Assembly (NCBI RefSeq): GCF_018882085.1
Contig: NZ_JACVPB010000001.1
Span: 62,001-126,000, forward strand
Source: Polynucleobacter sp. AP-Reno-20A-A9
Lineage (GTDB): Bacteria > Pseudomonadota > Gammaproteobacteria > Burkholderiales > Burkholderiaceae
DNA length: 64,000 nt
Direction of reading: 5' to 3'
In this document: piece by piece, positions 7,648-20,337 of the stretch
How positions within the stretch are numbered: the stretch's first letter is position 1
Layout: each line of letters starts with the position of its first letter
The notes under the pieces: model-generated
The model's database searches: none
The model's input: only the letters and a program-made list of their open reading frames with translations
What the model was told of the DNA's origin: nothing
Position numbers and translations under genes: made by a program

Positions 7648-7655
7648 CGAAAGAC

Positions 7656-7731
7656 TGGCGCGCCCGGCAGGAATCGAACCTGCGACCCTTGGCTTCGGAG
7701 GCCAATACTCTATCCACTGAGCTACGGGCGC
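7656..7731 (-). tRNA. tRNA-Arg(CCG), integration site
   Basis: 76-nt cloverleaf: acceptor GCGCCCG pairs with CGGGCGC, the D-arm starts GCTC, the anticodon loop is CTCCGAA, the T-loop is TTCGATT, and the 3' CCA is encoded. The 3' end faces the island, so the gene has probably been rebuilt by the element's att sequence. Confidence 0.95.
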
Positions 7732-7835
7732 TAGTGGAAAAACTGGTTACCCTTCTATTGTAAGTGTCTATAACCCTACTCTCTAGTTATAATCTGGGCA
7801 AAGCAACCCTAAAACCCGTTAAACGATAAATTCTT

Positions 7836-8063
7836 ATGAGCAACGAGCACGGAAGTCTAATTAAGTCCCCAAAACAACTCATCATCATGGTGTTTGCAAG
7901 CTTTTTCGTGCCACTCATCATCATTTTGTTGTTAATGGTGTTTGTGAACAATGGCAAGCGCGCAGATTCATCCGCTTCTGCCGATCAAATCATTAAGCCA
8001 GTGGCGCAACTCAATTTTAAAGATGCTAGCGAGCCTGCGGCTCCTGCTACTAGCGCCAAATAA
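7836..8063 (+). CDS. Small membrane protein resembling the N-terminal anchor of a cytochrome c5-type protein
   Basis: 75 residues: a short cytoplasmic start (MSNEHGSLIKSPKQL), one TM helix at about residues 14-37, and a short periplasmic tail (DQIIKPVAQLNFKDASEPAA). The order IK-P-KQLI, a hydrophobic helix, then IKPVA-(hydrophobic)-KDA closely resembles the anchor of betaproteobacterial membrane-bound cytochrome c5 proteins, but the frame stops before any CxxCH haem site. Downstream bases hold a terminator, not a decayed haem domain. Either a stand-alone anchor has evolved or the gene is a clean truncation. A TATAAT (7788-7793) lies upstream. Confidence 0.6.
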   Translation: MSNEHGSLIKSPKQLIIMVFASFFVPLIIILLLMVFVNNGKRADSSASADQIIKPVAQLNFKDASEPAAPATSAK

Positions 8064-8080
8064 TTCTTCGGCGCATATTT

Positions 8081-8107
8081 AAAAGCTGGCCTAGTGCCAG
8101 CTTTTTT
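8081..8107. terminator. Intrinsic terminator between converging genes
   Basis: AAAAGCTGGC (8081-8090), loop CTAGT, then GCCAGCTTTTTT. The stem is perfect with a T-run on the plus strand and a shorter one on the minus strand, so it can serve both the small membrane-protein gene and rsmI. Confidence 0.85.
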
Positions 8108-8115
8108 ATTTTCAA

Positions 8116-9009
8116 TTATTCACTTTTTGCATCTAAGGCAATTTGGTAGGCTTCTTTTTTGGTGAGGCCTAAAGTTTGCGAAAGAACGGCGGCAATTTCT
8201 TTGCTTCCTAGGTAAGGGCTGAGCGCATTAGCCCACAACAAGAGAGATGAGTGCTCGGGAGTCTCATCGCTATTGGCTGATCGCCCGGCGACCACAATGA
8301 CAAATTCACCCTTAAGACTCTCTGCCACTTCTAGCCAGTTAGCAACTTCTTGCGCTTGAAGTGGTACGAGCTGTTCAAATTTTTTGGTTAATTCACGGCA
8401 GACCAAAAGTTGACGATCGGGCTCTAAATTTTTTGCAAGCAATGCAAGGGTTTCTTTTATGTGGTGCGGAGACTCAAAAAAGATGCTTGCCTTTCTACTG
8501 CTTGAAATATCCTGTATCAGGGCATCACGCTCTTTAGTTTTGTTGGGCCAAAAACCTAGAAACTGAAAGCGCCCTTCCGAGTGATGCATCACCGAACCGG
8601 CTGCGGAGATGGCGCCTGATACAGCGCTTGCACCGGGTATGGGTATTACCCTTAGCCCCGCCTTTTGAACTTCATTTACTAGTCTTGCACCAGGGTCTGA
8701 AACCCCTGGGGTGCCAGCATCTGAAATATAAGCCCAACGCTCATTGTTTAAAAGGTGTTGGATGACTGTTTGAGCGCCACCAATTTCATTGTGTTCGTGC
8801 AATGCCAAACATTTTTTATGAATACCAAACTGCTGGAGTAATGCTGCGCTATGTCTAGTGTCCTCACAGGCAATTCCATCGACTGCATTGAGAACATGCA
8901 GGGCGCGCAAAGTAATGTCGCCCAAATTGCCGATGGGTGTTGCAACCATGTATAGGGCCCCAGAAGGCAAATCCTGCTGCTTTAAGAAATCGAAAGAGCT
9001 AAATTCCAT
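8116..9009 (-). CDS. rsmI: 16S rRNA (cytidine1402-2'-O)-methyltransferase RsmI
   Basis: 297 residues, full length. RsmI uses S-adenosylmethionine to 2'-O-methylate C1402 in the 16S decoding centre. Family signatures are plain: LYMVATPIGNLGDITLRAL near the start, CEDTRH, a SDAGTPGVSDPG glycine loop at about residues 95-107 that binds AdoMet, and FFESPHH. It is divergent from the SIS-domain gene, a conserved neighbourhood (yraL next to yraO/diaA). The yraN gene often found in this cluster is not here. Confidence 0.96.
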   Translation of the reverse strand: MEFSSFDFLKQQDLPSGALYMVATPIGNLGDITLRALHVLNAVDGIACEDTRHSAALLQQFGIHKKCLALHEHNEIGGAQTVIQHLLNNERWAYISDAGTPGVSDPGARLVNEVQKAGLRVIPIPGASAVSGAISAAGSVMHHSEGRFQFLGFWPNKTKERDALIQDISSSRKASIFFESPHHIKETLALLAKNLEPDRQLLVCRELTKKFEQLVPLQAQEVANWLEVAESLKGEFVIVVAGRSANSDETPEHSSLLLWANALSPYLGSKEIAAVLSQTLGLTKKEAYQIALDAKSE

Positions 9010-9115
9010 GAGGGGCTTGCCTGCGAAAAGTTAAACAATTAGTAAGAGAATACGTTGCTTTTGGGATAAGCTGATTGCTACTGAAATTAGGGCATCTTTG
9101 GCGCATAATATTGTT

Positions 9116-9718
9116 ATGGAAAAAGATATCAATGAACGTTTGCGCCAGCGCGCCTCTCAGCATTTTCTGGACAGCATTGCCGTAAAGCAGGAGGCTGAAA
9201 AACTGCTTCCCGAATCTGTCGCCAAGGGCGTACTGGCAATGGTGGGCTGTTTGCGTGCCGGCGGTAAGGTGATGGCTTGTGGCAATGGCGGTTCTGCCGC
9301 CGATGCGCAGCACTTTGCAGCAGAGCTCGTTGGTCGATTTGAGAGAGAGCGCCAAGAGTTGGCTGCGATCGCTTTGACGACAGATACTTCAATTCTTACG
9401 GCTATTGGAAATGACTATAGCTATGATGAGATTTTTAGCAAGCAAGTTCGTGGGCTTGGGAAAAAAGGCGACATTCTGTTAGGGATTTCAACCTCAGGAA
9501 ATTCAAAGAATGTGATTAAAGCGATTGAGGCTGCCAAAAAACTAGGTATGAAAATTATTGCTTTCACTGGCAATGGTGGCGGCAAGATTGCTCAGTTATT
9601 GGATAAAGATGACATCCACTTGTGTGCACCATCAACACGAACTGCACGCATTCAAGAAACACATTTAGTTTTGCTCCATGCTTTATGCGATGGCGTAGAT
9701 CATGTTTTGCTTGATTAA
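9116..9718 (+). CDS. diaA: SIS-domain protein, DiaA/GmhA family
   Basis: 200 residues from the ATG at 9116; a TTG at 9098 would add six residues. One SIS domain is visible: [23 protein letters not shown], then [18 protein letters not shown], then [13 protein letters not shown]. Members are either DiaA, which binds DnaA and promotes initiation at oriC, or GmhA, sedoheptulose-7-phosphate isomerase for LPS heptose. The order rsmI / SIS / BON-lipoprotein matches E. coli yraL...diaA-dolP and favours DiaA; betaproteobacterial copies are often labelled gmhA. Sequence alone does not settle it. Confidence 0.8.
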   Translation: MEKDINERLRQRASQHFLDSIAVKQEAEKLLPESVAKGVLAMVGCLRAGGKVMACGNGGSAADAQHFAAELVGRFERERQELAAIALTTDTSILTAIGNDYSYDEIFSKQVRGLGKKGDILLGISTSGNSKNVIKAIEAAKKLGMKIIAFTGNGGGKIAQLLDKDDIHLCAPSTRTARIQETHLVLLHALCDGVDHVLLD

Positions 9719-9752
9719 AAATTATTGATAGCTCAAATTAGAAAACACATTC

Positions 9753-10403
9753 ATGAAAATTTTCCACACGTTTAAGTTGCTTATTGCTTTACTCATAGTC
9801 GCGCAGTTAACTGCGTGTGGGGTATTGGCTGTTGGTGGCGTTGCAGCAGGGGCAACAGTGCTTGCAGATCGTCGTACGCCAGGCGTGCAAGCCATTGATA
9901 AAGGTATTGAGTTAGAGGCTGGGAATGCCCTAGCGAAACGATTTGGTGATAACGCGCACATTAACGTGACCTCGTTCAATCAAAAAGTATTGCTCACTGG
10001 CGAAGTGAAGGATGCTGATATTAAGGGCGAGGCAGGTGCCTATGTCAAGGCGATGAAGAATGCGCGCTCTGTCTTTAACGAATTGGTTATTGGGCCAAAC
10101 AGTAGCTATACATCACGCGCAAACGATTCTTATCTCGAGTCTAAGATCAAAACACAAATGGTCTTTACGGACAAGTTACCGTCAAACTCTATGGTTATTG
10201 TGGCTGAAGGAAGTAGCGTCTATCTGATGGGGATCTTGACGCAAAGTGAGGCAGACCTTGCTAAGAAAATTGCGAGTAATACGAATGGCGTAAAAGATGT
10301 TTACGTTTACTTCGATATTATTTCTGAAGAAGAAAAAGTTCGCCTAGAAAAGCAAGGCAAAGCAGACCAAACTCAATCTAGTAGCCCTCCAAAATTCCAA
10401 TAA
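9753..10403 (+). CDS. dolP: BON-domain outer-membrane lipoprotein, DolP (YraP)-like
   Basis: 216 residues with a lipoprotein signal ending LTAC, so C22 is the lipidated residue. Two BON domains follow: residues about 60-125 (ALAKRFGDNAHINVTSF, VLLTGEVKDADI) and about 135-200 (SYLESKIKTQMVF, VYLMGILTQSEAD). DolP binds anionic phospholipid and supports outer-membrane integrity and BAM. The charged, serine-rich tail is not conserved. It follows the SIS gene by 34 bp, as in the yraO-yraP order. Confidence 0.85.
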   Translation: MKIFHTFKLLIALLIVAQLTACGVLAVGGVAAGATVLADRRTPGVQAIDKGIELEAGNALAKRFGDNAHINVTSFNQKVLLTGEVKDADIKGEAGAYVKAMKNARSVFNELVIGPNSSYTSRANDSYLESKIKTQMVFTDKLPSNSMVIVAEGSSVYLMGILTQSEADLAKKIASNTNGVKDVYVYFDIISEEEKVRLEKQGKADQTQSSSPPKFQ

Positions 10404-10420
10404 TTTTTTGTGGGTCGACG

Positions 10421-10765
10421 ATGTTAAAAAAGCGAGTGGATGTAAAAGTAGTTTTTTTATTTGCAACACTCGCTTATTTCATGCCCGTCGCACATGCGAA
10501 TGCTGAAGATGAAAAAGCATTTGCCATTGCAAAACAAAATGCCTGCCTAGGCTGTCACGCAATCAATAAAAAAATTGTTGGGCCCAGCTTTCAGTCCGTT
10601 GCTGAAAAATATAAGAACGATCCCAATGCGCAAACATTTTTAAAAAATAAAATTGCTAAAGGAGGATCTGGTTCGTGGGGTGTTGTGCCTATGCCGGCCA
10701 ACTCCAAATTAAGTAATGCAGATCTCTCTACATTAAGCGGTTGGATCTTGCGTGGAGCGCCTTAG
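10421..10765 (+). CDS. Class I monohaem cytochrome c, periplasmic
   Basis: 114 residues. A signal peptide (cleavage probably after AHA, near residue 26) is followed by a short cytochrome c fold with C42-L-G-C45-H46 as the haem site and M91 (VVPMPAN) as the likely axial methionine. The KNKIAKGGSGSWG segment before the Met is typical of cytochrome c551/c8-like carriers. It lies 17 bp after the BON lipoprotein gene, so it is probably in the same transcript. A small electron carrier is the likely role. Confidence 0.88.
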   Translation: MLKKRVDVKVVFLFATLAYFMPVAHANAEDEKAFAIAKQNACLGCHAINKKIVGPSFQSVAEKYKNDPNAQTFLKNKIAKGGSGSWGVVPMPANSKLSNADLSTLSGWILRGAP

Positions 10766-10783
10766 AAAAACTAGAGCCGGGAA

Positions 10784-11440
10784 TTAGCGCGCTAGACCTG
10801 GCCTGCCCAGGAACCACCACCAGGCTTCATTAGAGCGCTTGAGGTTTTCTTTTAGGGCGTAGTCCATGCCGGCCCACTGTTCATTCGCAGCCTCTTCCAC
10901 AATGGTTGCAGGATTTGCTGGGGGCAGCTTAAGGCAAGCATCAGCATCGCCATAGGCGTATTCCACTGTCATACCTGCCTTTTGCGCCAAATGCATCATG
11001 GCTTTGTTATTGGCAAGGCAATGAACGTATAGGGTTTCAATGCTGGTATTGCGTGAGTGAACAGCTGAGCGTTGCAACAATGCTGTACCTAGCCCCTGAG
11101 AGCGCCCTTCTGGCAATACAGAAACACCAAATTCAGCAGCTTTTGTCTGACCGTTGTGTTCTGGCATATAAGCCAGGTGCGCCATACCTACGAGCCTTAA
11201 ATCTAGATCAAATACACCAAAAATCACATCTCGAGTGAAATCCAGGCCTTCAACATAATGACGAATTACCTCATCAGGCGTCTGAGTACCAAAGCGTAAG
11301 CGCCGATCTTCATCATTTAGTAGCAATAAATGATTCAGTATTTCCTGTCTATATGCAGCGTGAAGTTTGCGAACGGGCACGGCCTGCCCAGCCGTATAGG
11401 GGCTTAAGGGTAAGTGGCTGTTCGCTAATTTATTGTGCAT
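10784..11440 (-). CDS. GNAT-family N-acetyltransferase
   Basis: 218 residues. A GNAT core is seen: VIFGVFDLDLRLVGMAHLAY (strands), the acetyl-CoA loop in LPEGRSQGLGTALLQRS, and LYVHCLANNKAMMHLAQKAGM near the end of the fold. The N-terminus (PVRKLHAAYRQEILNHLLLL) and a tail of about 40 residues flank it. The substrate is unknown. It faces away from the rrn operon and shares the 485-bp region upstream with it. Confidence 0.85.
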   Translation of the reverse strand: MHNKLANSHLPLSPYTAGQAVPVRKLHAAYRQEILNHLLLLNDEDRRLRFGTQTPDEVIRHYVEGLDFTRDVIFGVFDLDLRLVGMAHLAYMPEHNGQTKAAEFGVSVLPEGRSQGLGTALLQRSAVHSRNTSIETLYVHCLANNKAMMHLAQKAGMTVEYAYGDADACLKLPPANPATIVEEAANEQWAGMDYALKENLKRSNEAWWWFLGRPGLAR

Positions 11441-11925
11441 AGCAATATTTTAGCAGGGGTAGGGGAAAATTTCAGGGTTTTCCCTAGGTTTATTGGAAAT
11501 AGTCCAAATAAGCATGAAAAAACAGCGTAATTTTCGGTTTGCCTCAGCCTAAACCTTAAAAAACAGGAATTTTTGAAAAAAAGTTGAAATTTTTTTCAAA
11601 ACCTAACCCACTGTTTTTATTGATAATATTTAAAAAGTAAGAAAAAACTTAGCTTTTTTTAAGTAAAAGAGTACGAAAGGTGTTGACGACCCTAAAAATG
11701 TCGGATATAGTCTCATCTCTCTGCTGCAACGTTTTACGAAATACGAAAAACGAAGCGGCCCTCTTTAAAAATTAGTCAACCGATAATTGTGGGTACTAAG
11801 TGAAAGCATCCAGTCCTTCGGGACAGATGTAAATAAATAGTACTCATAGACAGTAAAAAGATTTGGTTTTATTACCAAGTCAATTTCTTGAATGAGTGCG
11901 ACGATCCGCAAGGATCACAGGAATT
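11441..11925 (+). promoter_or_regulatory. rrn operon promoter and leader region
   Basis: No gene in this 485-bp stretch. A strong sigma70-type promoter is at 11683-11711: TTGACG, a 17-bp spacer and TATAGT. The bases before it (about 11570-11660) are rich in A/T runs, as an UP element would be. The leader then carries boxA and a short pre-16S processing region. The first part also serves as upstream DNA of the divergent GNAT gene. Confidence 0.85.
11759..11770 (+). promoter_or_regulatory. boxA antitermination element of the rrn leader
   Basis: CCTCTTTAAAAA matches the core of boxA, the RNA site for NusB/S10 that makes RNA polymerase resistant to Rho in rRNA operons. It lies about 50 bp after the promoter. 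Confidence 0.7.
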
Positions 11926-13461
<1,536 letters not shown>

Positions 13462-13516
13462 GAGAAAAGATGCTGAATCCTAGTGCCCACACTTATCGGT
13501 TGACAATAAAAGCCAC

Positions 13517-13593
13517 GGGTCTGTAGCTCAGCTGGTTAGAGCACTGTGTTGATAACGCAGGGGTCGTAGGTTCAAGTCCTACCAGACCCACCA
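13517..13593 (+). tRNA. tRNA-Ile(GAT)
   Basis: 77 nt in the 16S-23S spacer. Acceptor GGGTCTG/CAGACCC, anticodon loop TTGATAA, CCA encoded. Confidence 0.97.
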
Positions 13594-13623
13594 CCAGCCA
13601 GAAACAAGACTTAGTGGGACGTT

Positions 13624-13699
13624 GGGGGATTAGCTCAGCTGGGAGAGCACCTGCTTTGCAAGCAGGGGGTCGTCGGTTCGATCCCGTCATCCTCCACCA
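13624..13699 (+). tRNA. tRNA-Ala(TGC)
   Basis: 76 nt in the 16S-23S spacer, 30 bp after tRNA-Ile. Acceptor GGGGGAT/ATCCTCC with one G-U pair, anticodon loop TTTGCAA, CCA encoded. Confidence 0.97.
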
Positions 13700-13754
13700 T
13701 CATCTAAATGTCAAAACTAAGCAATTTGTTATTGTTTAGTTTTGCCATTTATGG

Positions 13755-13767
13755 CTGTTCTTTAAAA
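13755..13767 (+). promoter_or_regulatory. Second boxA, in the spacer before 23S
   Basis: TGTTCTTTAAAAA repeats the boxA core seen in the rrn leader and lies between tRNA-Ala and 23S, the usual place for the spacer boxA. The remaining bases to 13966 hold the pre-23S processing stem and no gene. Confidence 0.65.
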
Positions 13768-13966
13768 ATTTGAGTAAGCAAAGTGTCAAATGTTTCTTTG
13801 AGAGGACATTTGACAATGTAATAAGGGTAAAGATTGAATCATCAATCAGTAATACAAACGAGTTTTACCAAGTTCTTTAACAAGTACTTACAGTTTGGAT
13901 TACGGCAAACATGTCAGAAGTAGAAGTAAAACCTATAACGGTTACTAGCAATGGTGCTCGTTATAG

Positions 13967-16840
<2,874 letters not shown>

Positions 16841-16944
16841 ATAACCAGCACTATTGTGTTGGATGTTTGCCAGATTTAATCTGCATCCTTATTACATGCT
16901 TACTCAAATAGAGTTGTTGATTTAATCAGCAACTCAACCCTCTA

Positions 16945-17062
16945 CGCCCGGTGACCATAGCGAATTGGAACCACTCCTTCCCATCCCGAACAGGACAGTG
17001 AAACGATTCTACGCCGATGATAGTGCGGATTACCCGTGTGAAAGTAGGTAACTGCCGGGCAC
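16945..17062 (+). rRNA. rrf: 5S ribosomal RNA
   Basis: About 118 nt. The terminal stem GCCCGG/CCGGGC, the loop CCCATCCCGAACAGGACAGT and the GAAAGTAGG segment identify it. It follows 23S by about 100 bp. Confidence 0.95.
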
Positions 17063-17070
17063 CAATGCGA

Positions 17071-17101
17071 CGCCCAGACCCTCTTAGGTCTGGGCGTTTT
17101 T
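17071..17101 (+). terminator. Intrinsic terminator of the rrn operon
   Basis: A 10-bp perfect stem, CGCCCAGACC (17071-17080) and GGTCTGGGCG (17087-17096), with loop CTCTTA and a T5 tail directly after 5S. Confidence 0.93.
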
Positions 17102-17125
17102 ACTTGTGCAAAGCGTTTAGAGTGA

Positions 17126-17154
17126 TTGACAGATACTCCATTTGGAGTCAGAAT
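17126..17154 (+). promoter_or_regulatory. Promoter of the tRNA-Tyr-Gly-Thr-tuf operon
   Basis: TTGACA (17126-17131), 17-bp spacer, CAGAAT (17149-17154), about 11 bp before tRNA-Tyr. The spacer contains an inverted repeat ACTCCA-TT-TGGAGT (17135-17148), which could be an operator or chance. Confidence 0.65.
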
Positions 17155-17165
17155 ATTGGGTTCGC

Positions 17166-17250
17166 GGAGGGGTGTCCGAGCGGCTAAAGGAGGCAGACTG
17201 TAAATCTGTTGGCTATGCCTACGTAGGTTCGAATCCTACCCCCTCCACCA
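17166..17250 (+). tRNA. tRNA-Tyr(GTA)
   Basis: 85-nt class II tRNA with a long variable arm. Acceptor GGAGGGG/CCCCTCC, anticodon loop CTGTAAA, CCA encoded. Confidence 0.97.
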
Positions 17251-17255
17251 GATGT

Positions 17256-17329
17256 GCGGGATTAGTTTAATGGTAAAACAGCAGATTTCCAATCTTCGGT
17301 CAAGAGTTCGATTCTCTTATCCCGCTCCA
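17256..17329 (+). tRNA. tRNA-Gly(TCC)
   Basis: 74 nt. Acceptor GCGGGAT/ATCCCGC, anticodon loop TTTCCAA, CCA encoded. It is 5 bp after tRNA-Tyr. Confidence 0.97.
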
Positions 17330-17350
17330 GAATTTGTTGCATTAGATTTC

Positions 17351-17425
<75 letters not shown>

Positions 17426-17488
17426 TGTTTGATTTTATTAATTGTGTATTTCGTGTTTGGTTTAAGAGTTAACTAAAGGCAGATAAAA

Positions 17489-18679
17489 ATGGCAAAAGAA
17501 AAATTCGAGCGGACAAAACCGCACGTAAACGTAGGCACCATCGGTCACGTTGACCACGGTAAAACCACATTGACAGCAGCAATCGCAACCGTGCTTTCTA
17601 AAGCATTCGGTGGCGAAGCTAAAGCATACGATCAGATCGATGCTGCTCCAGAAGAAAAAGCACGTGGTATTACGATTAATACTGCGCACGTTGAGTATGA
17701 GACAGCGAATCGTCACTACGCACACGTGGATTGCCCAGGACATGCTGACTACGTTAAGAACATGATTACTGGTGCTGCTCAGATGGACGGCGCAATTTTA
17801 GTTTGCTCTGCTGCTGACGGCCCAATGCCACAAACACGTGAGCACATCCTCTTGGCACGCCAAGTTGGTGTTCCTTACATTGTCGTTTTCTTGAACAAGT
17901 GCGACATGGTTGATGACGCTGAATTGCTCGAGTTAGTTGAAATGGAAGTTCGTGAGCTTTTATCTAAGTACAACTTCCCTGGCGATGACACCCCAATTAT
18001 TCAAGGTTCTGCTAAGTTAGCTCTTGAAGGCGACGAAGGCCCATTGGGTAAAGAAGCCATCATGAAATTGGCTGAAGCATTAGACACCTATATCCCAACT
18101 CCAGAGCGTGCTGTTGACGGCGCGTTCTTGATGCCAGTAGAAGACGTGTTCTCTATCTCCGGTCGCGGTACTGTTGTAACAGGCCGTATCGAGCGCGGTA
18201 TCGTTAAAGTAGGCGAAGAGATCGAAATCATCGGTATCAAGCCAACAATCAAAACTACATGTACTGGTGTTGAAATGTTCCGCAAATTGCTCGACCAAGG
18301 TCAAGCAGGCGATAACGTTGGTATCTTGTTACGCGGTACAAAACGTGAAGAAGTTGAGCGCGGCCAAGTATTGGCTAAGCCAGGTTCAATCACCCCACAT
18401 ACTCACTTTACAGCCGAGGTTTACATCTTGGGTAAAGATGAAGGTGGTCGTCATACTCCATTCTTTAACAACTATCGTCCACAGTTTTACTTCCGTACAA
18501 CGGACGTAACTGGTTCAATCGAGTTGCCAAAAGATAAAGAAATGGTTATGCCTGGTGATAACGTGACTATTACCGTAAAACTCATCGCTCCTATCGCGAT
18601 GGAAGAAGGTTTACGTTTTGCGATCCGTGAAGGTGGCCGTACTGTTGGCGCCGGCGTGGTTGCAAAGATTTTGGCTTAA
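17489..18679 (+). CDS. tuf: Elongation factor Tu (copy 1)
   Basis: 396 residues, full length. GTPase that delivers aminoacyl-tRNA to the ribosome. P-loop GHVDHGKT (19-26), switch residues [13 protein letters not shown], and NKCD for guanine binding are all intact, followed by the two beta-barrel domains. It is cotranscribed with the upstream tRNAs and with tRNA-Trp downstream. Its coding sequence appears identical, base for base, to the second tuf at 34288, as far as I compared them. Confidence 0.99.
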   Translation: MAKEKFERTKPHVNVGTIGHVDHGKTTLTAAIATVLSKAFGGEAKAYDQIDAAPEEKARGITINTAHVEYETANRHYAHVDCPGHADYVKNMITGAAQMDGAILVCSAADGPMPQTREHILLARQVGVPYIVVFLNKCDMVDDAELLELVEMEVRELLSKYNFPGDDTPIIQGSAKLALEGDEGPLGKEAIMKLAEALDTYIPTPERAVDGAFLMPVEDVFSISGRGTVVTGRIERGIVKVGEEIEIIGIKPTIKTTCTGVEMFRKLLDQGQAGDNVGILLRGTKREEVERGQVLAKPGSITPHTHFTAEVYILGKDEGGRHTPFFNNYRPQFYFRTTDVTGSIELPKDKEMVMPGDNVTITVKLIAPIAMEEGLRFAIREGGRTVGAGVVAKILA

Positions 18680-18693
18680 GTAGTTTTTTATAA

Positions 18694-18769
18694 AGGGGTG
18701 TAGCTCAATTGGCAGAGCGTTGGTCTCCAAAACCAAAGGTTGGGGGTTCGATGCCCTCCGCCCCTGCCA
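18694..18769 (+). tRNA. tRNA-Trp(CCA)
   Basis: 76 nt. Acceptor AGGGGTG/CGCCCCT, anticodon loop CTCCAAA, CCA encoded. It sits between tuf and secE, the conserved tufB-trpT-secE order. Confidence 0.97.
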
Positions 18770-18789
18770 CGATTTGAACTGAAAGCAAA

Positions 18790-19167
18790 ATGTCTCATCA
18801 AACAGCTAGTCATACTGAAGAAAAAAGCGGCTGGGTCTCTGGACTCGCTGCTTTAATCGTTGTTGCAGCGTTAGTTCTTTACTACACGTTGGCGGACCAA
18901 TCTATGTTGGTTCGTTTAGCTGTTTTATTTGGTGGCATTGCGGCTGCGGTTGTGATTGTGGCGATTTCACCGGATGGGCGTCGCTTTATCGCCTATGCAA
19001 AAGATTCTTGGTATGAGGTAAAAAAGGTTGTTTGGCCAACTCGTAAAGAGACCACCCAAATGACTCTAGTCGTATTTGGCTTTGTTCTGATCATGTCCTT
19101 GTTTTTGTGGATTGCAGACAAATTGATTGAATGGCTAGTTTTTTCAGTCTTTCTGGGCTGGAAGTGA
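18790..19167 (+). CDS. secE: Preprotein translocase subunit SecE
   Basis: 125 residues with three TM segments (about 17-36, 38-57 and 96-122), the longer proteobacterial form. The conserved cytoplasmic helix and hinge are visible as KDSWYEVKKVVWPTRKET before the last TM. SecE clamps SecY in the SecYEG channel. nusG follows after 7 bp. Confidence 0.96.
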   Translation: MSHQTASHTEEKSGWVSGLAALIVVAALVLYYTLADQSMLVRLAVLFGGIAAAVVIVAISPDGRRFIAYAKDSWYEVKKVVWPTRKETTQMTLVVFGFVLIMSLFLWIADKLIEWLVFSVFLGWK

Positions 19168-19174
19168 GTAAAAA

Positions 19175-19747
19175 ATGATTGATTCTGAAGTAGCCGCAAA
19201 TCCACAAGCTACCGGCAATATGCGCTGGTACGTTATTCATGCCTATTCTGGAATGGAAAAGAGCGTGAAAAAGGGCCTTGAAGAGCGCATTGCGCGTTCT
19301 GGCATGCCTGAGAAATTTGGTCGTATTTTGGTCCCCTCCGAAGAGGTTGTTGAGATCAAGTCTGGCACTAAGTCAGTTTCTGAGCGTCGTTTCTTCCCGG
19401 GATACGTCCTGATTGAGATGGAAATGACAGATGAAAGCTGGCATTTGGTGAAAAATACTCCAAAAGTGACTGGTTTTGTAGGCGGCGTTCGTAACCGTCC
19501 AAGTCCTATTTCTACGGCTGAAGTAGCCAAAATCATGGATCAAATGCAGGCTGGGGTGGATAAACCTAAGCCTAAGACCCTATTTGAGGTTGGCGAGATC
19601 GTGCGAGTTAAGGAGGGTCCATTTGTTGATTTCAACGGAAATATCGAAGAAGTCAATTATGAGAAGTCAAGATTGCGCGTTTCTGTTACAATTTTTGGCC
19701 GCGGCACCCCAGTTGAGCTGGAGTTCGGCCAGGTAGAAAAGATGTGA
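19175..19747 (+). CDS. nusG: Transcription termination/antitermination protein NusG
   Basis: 190 residues. The NGN domain ([20 protein letters not shown] to about residue 125) binds the RNA polymerase clamp, and the C-terminal KOW domain ([20 protein letters not shown]) contacts S10 or Rho. The first 12 residues precede the conserved MRWYVIHAY start. The gap to rplK (19748-19903) holds a hairpin (AGGAC-TTA-GTCCT within an AAAAC/GTTTT stem) right after the stop. Confidence 0.97.
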   Translation: MIDSEVAANPQATGNMRWYVIHAYSGMEKSVKKGLEERIARSGMPEKFGRILVPSEEVVEIKSGTKSVSERRFFPGYVLIEMEMTDESWHLVKNTPKVTGFVGGVRNRPSPISTAEVAKIMDQMQAGVDKPKPKTLFEVGEIVRVKEGPFVDFNGNIEEVNYEKSRLRVSVTIFGRGTPVELEFGQVEKM

Positions 19748-19903
19748 AAACAAGGACTTAGTCCTGTTTTGCAGTGCAAAAGTTTGTAGTTTTAAGTGGT
19801 TAGCAATAACCGAGGAGCGGAGCTAGAAAGCCAAAAACTAGCGAAGCGTTTACTCAACAGCGGTCTTTCCTTATGAGGTTAGGCGCGCTTTTAGGAGCAA
19901 CAC

Positions 19904-20335
19904 ATGGCAAAGAAGATCATTGGCTTTATTAAGCTGCAGATCCCTGCAGGTAAAGCAAATCCATCACCACCCGTAGGTCCAGCATTGGGTCAACGCGGTC
20001 TTAACATTATGGAATTCTGTAAGGCGTTTAATGCTCAAACTCAGAGCATGGAGCCTGGCCTACCAATTCCAGTCGTGATTACAGCGTTTGCTGATAAGAG
20101 CTTCACATTCATCATGAAGACTCCTCCAGCAACCATCATGATTAAGAAGGCTGCGAAGATTGAAAAAGGATCACCACGTCCTCATACCGATAAAGTGGGT
20201 TCAATTACTCGTGCTCAAGCGGAAGAAATCGCTAAAGCAAAAATGCCAGATTTGACAGCAGCCGATATGGACGCAGCTGTTAGAACAATCGCTGGTAGCG
20301 CCCGTTCCATGGGCATCACTGTGGAAGGTCTCTAA
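19904..20335 (+). CDS. rplK: Large ribosomal subunit protein L11
   Basis: 143 residues, standard length. [20 protein letters not shown] opens the N-terminal domain with the proline-rich [13 protein letters not shown] loop; the C-terminal domain binds the GTPase-associated centre of 23S rRNA. rplA begins 2 bp after the stop; in E. coli the L1 protein represses this pair by binding near the rplK start. Confidence 0.98.
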   Translation: MAKKIIGFIKLQIPAGKANPSPPVGPALGQRGLNIMEFCKAFNAQTQSMEPGLPIPVVITAFADKSFTFIMKTPPATIMIKKAAKIEKGSPRPHTDKVGSITRAQAEEIAKAKMPDLTAADMDAAVRTIAGSARSMGITVEGL

Positions 20336-20337
20336 TC

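Larger units (their letters stand above)
1..7655. mobile_element. Genomic island or prophage remnant at tRNA-Arg (one end only)
   Basis: The stretch from the left window edge to the 3' end of tRNA-Arg(CCG) holds a tyrosine integrase, a small overlapping DNA-binding protein, an XRE regulator and poorly conserved cargo. The integrase lies about 830 bp from the tRNA, and the tRNA's 3' end points into the element, the usual geometry for integration at a tRNA 3' end. The tRNA keeps an encoded CCA, so it looks functional. The distal att repeat and the rest of the element lie outside the window, so size and type are unknown. Apart from a doubtful terminase-like fragment at the left edge, no phage structural genes are seen; an integrative island with defence cargo fits best. 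Confidence 0.75.
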
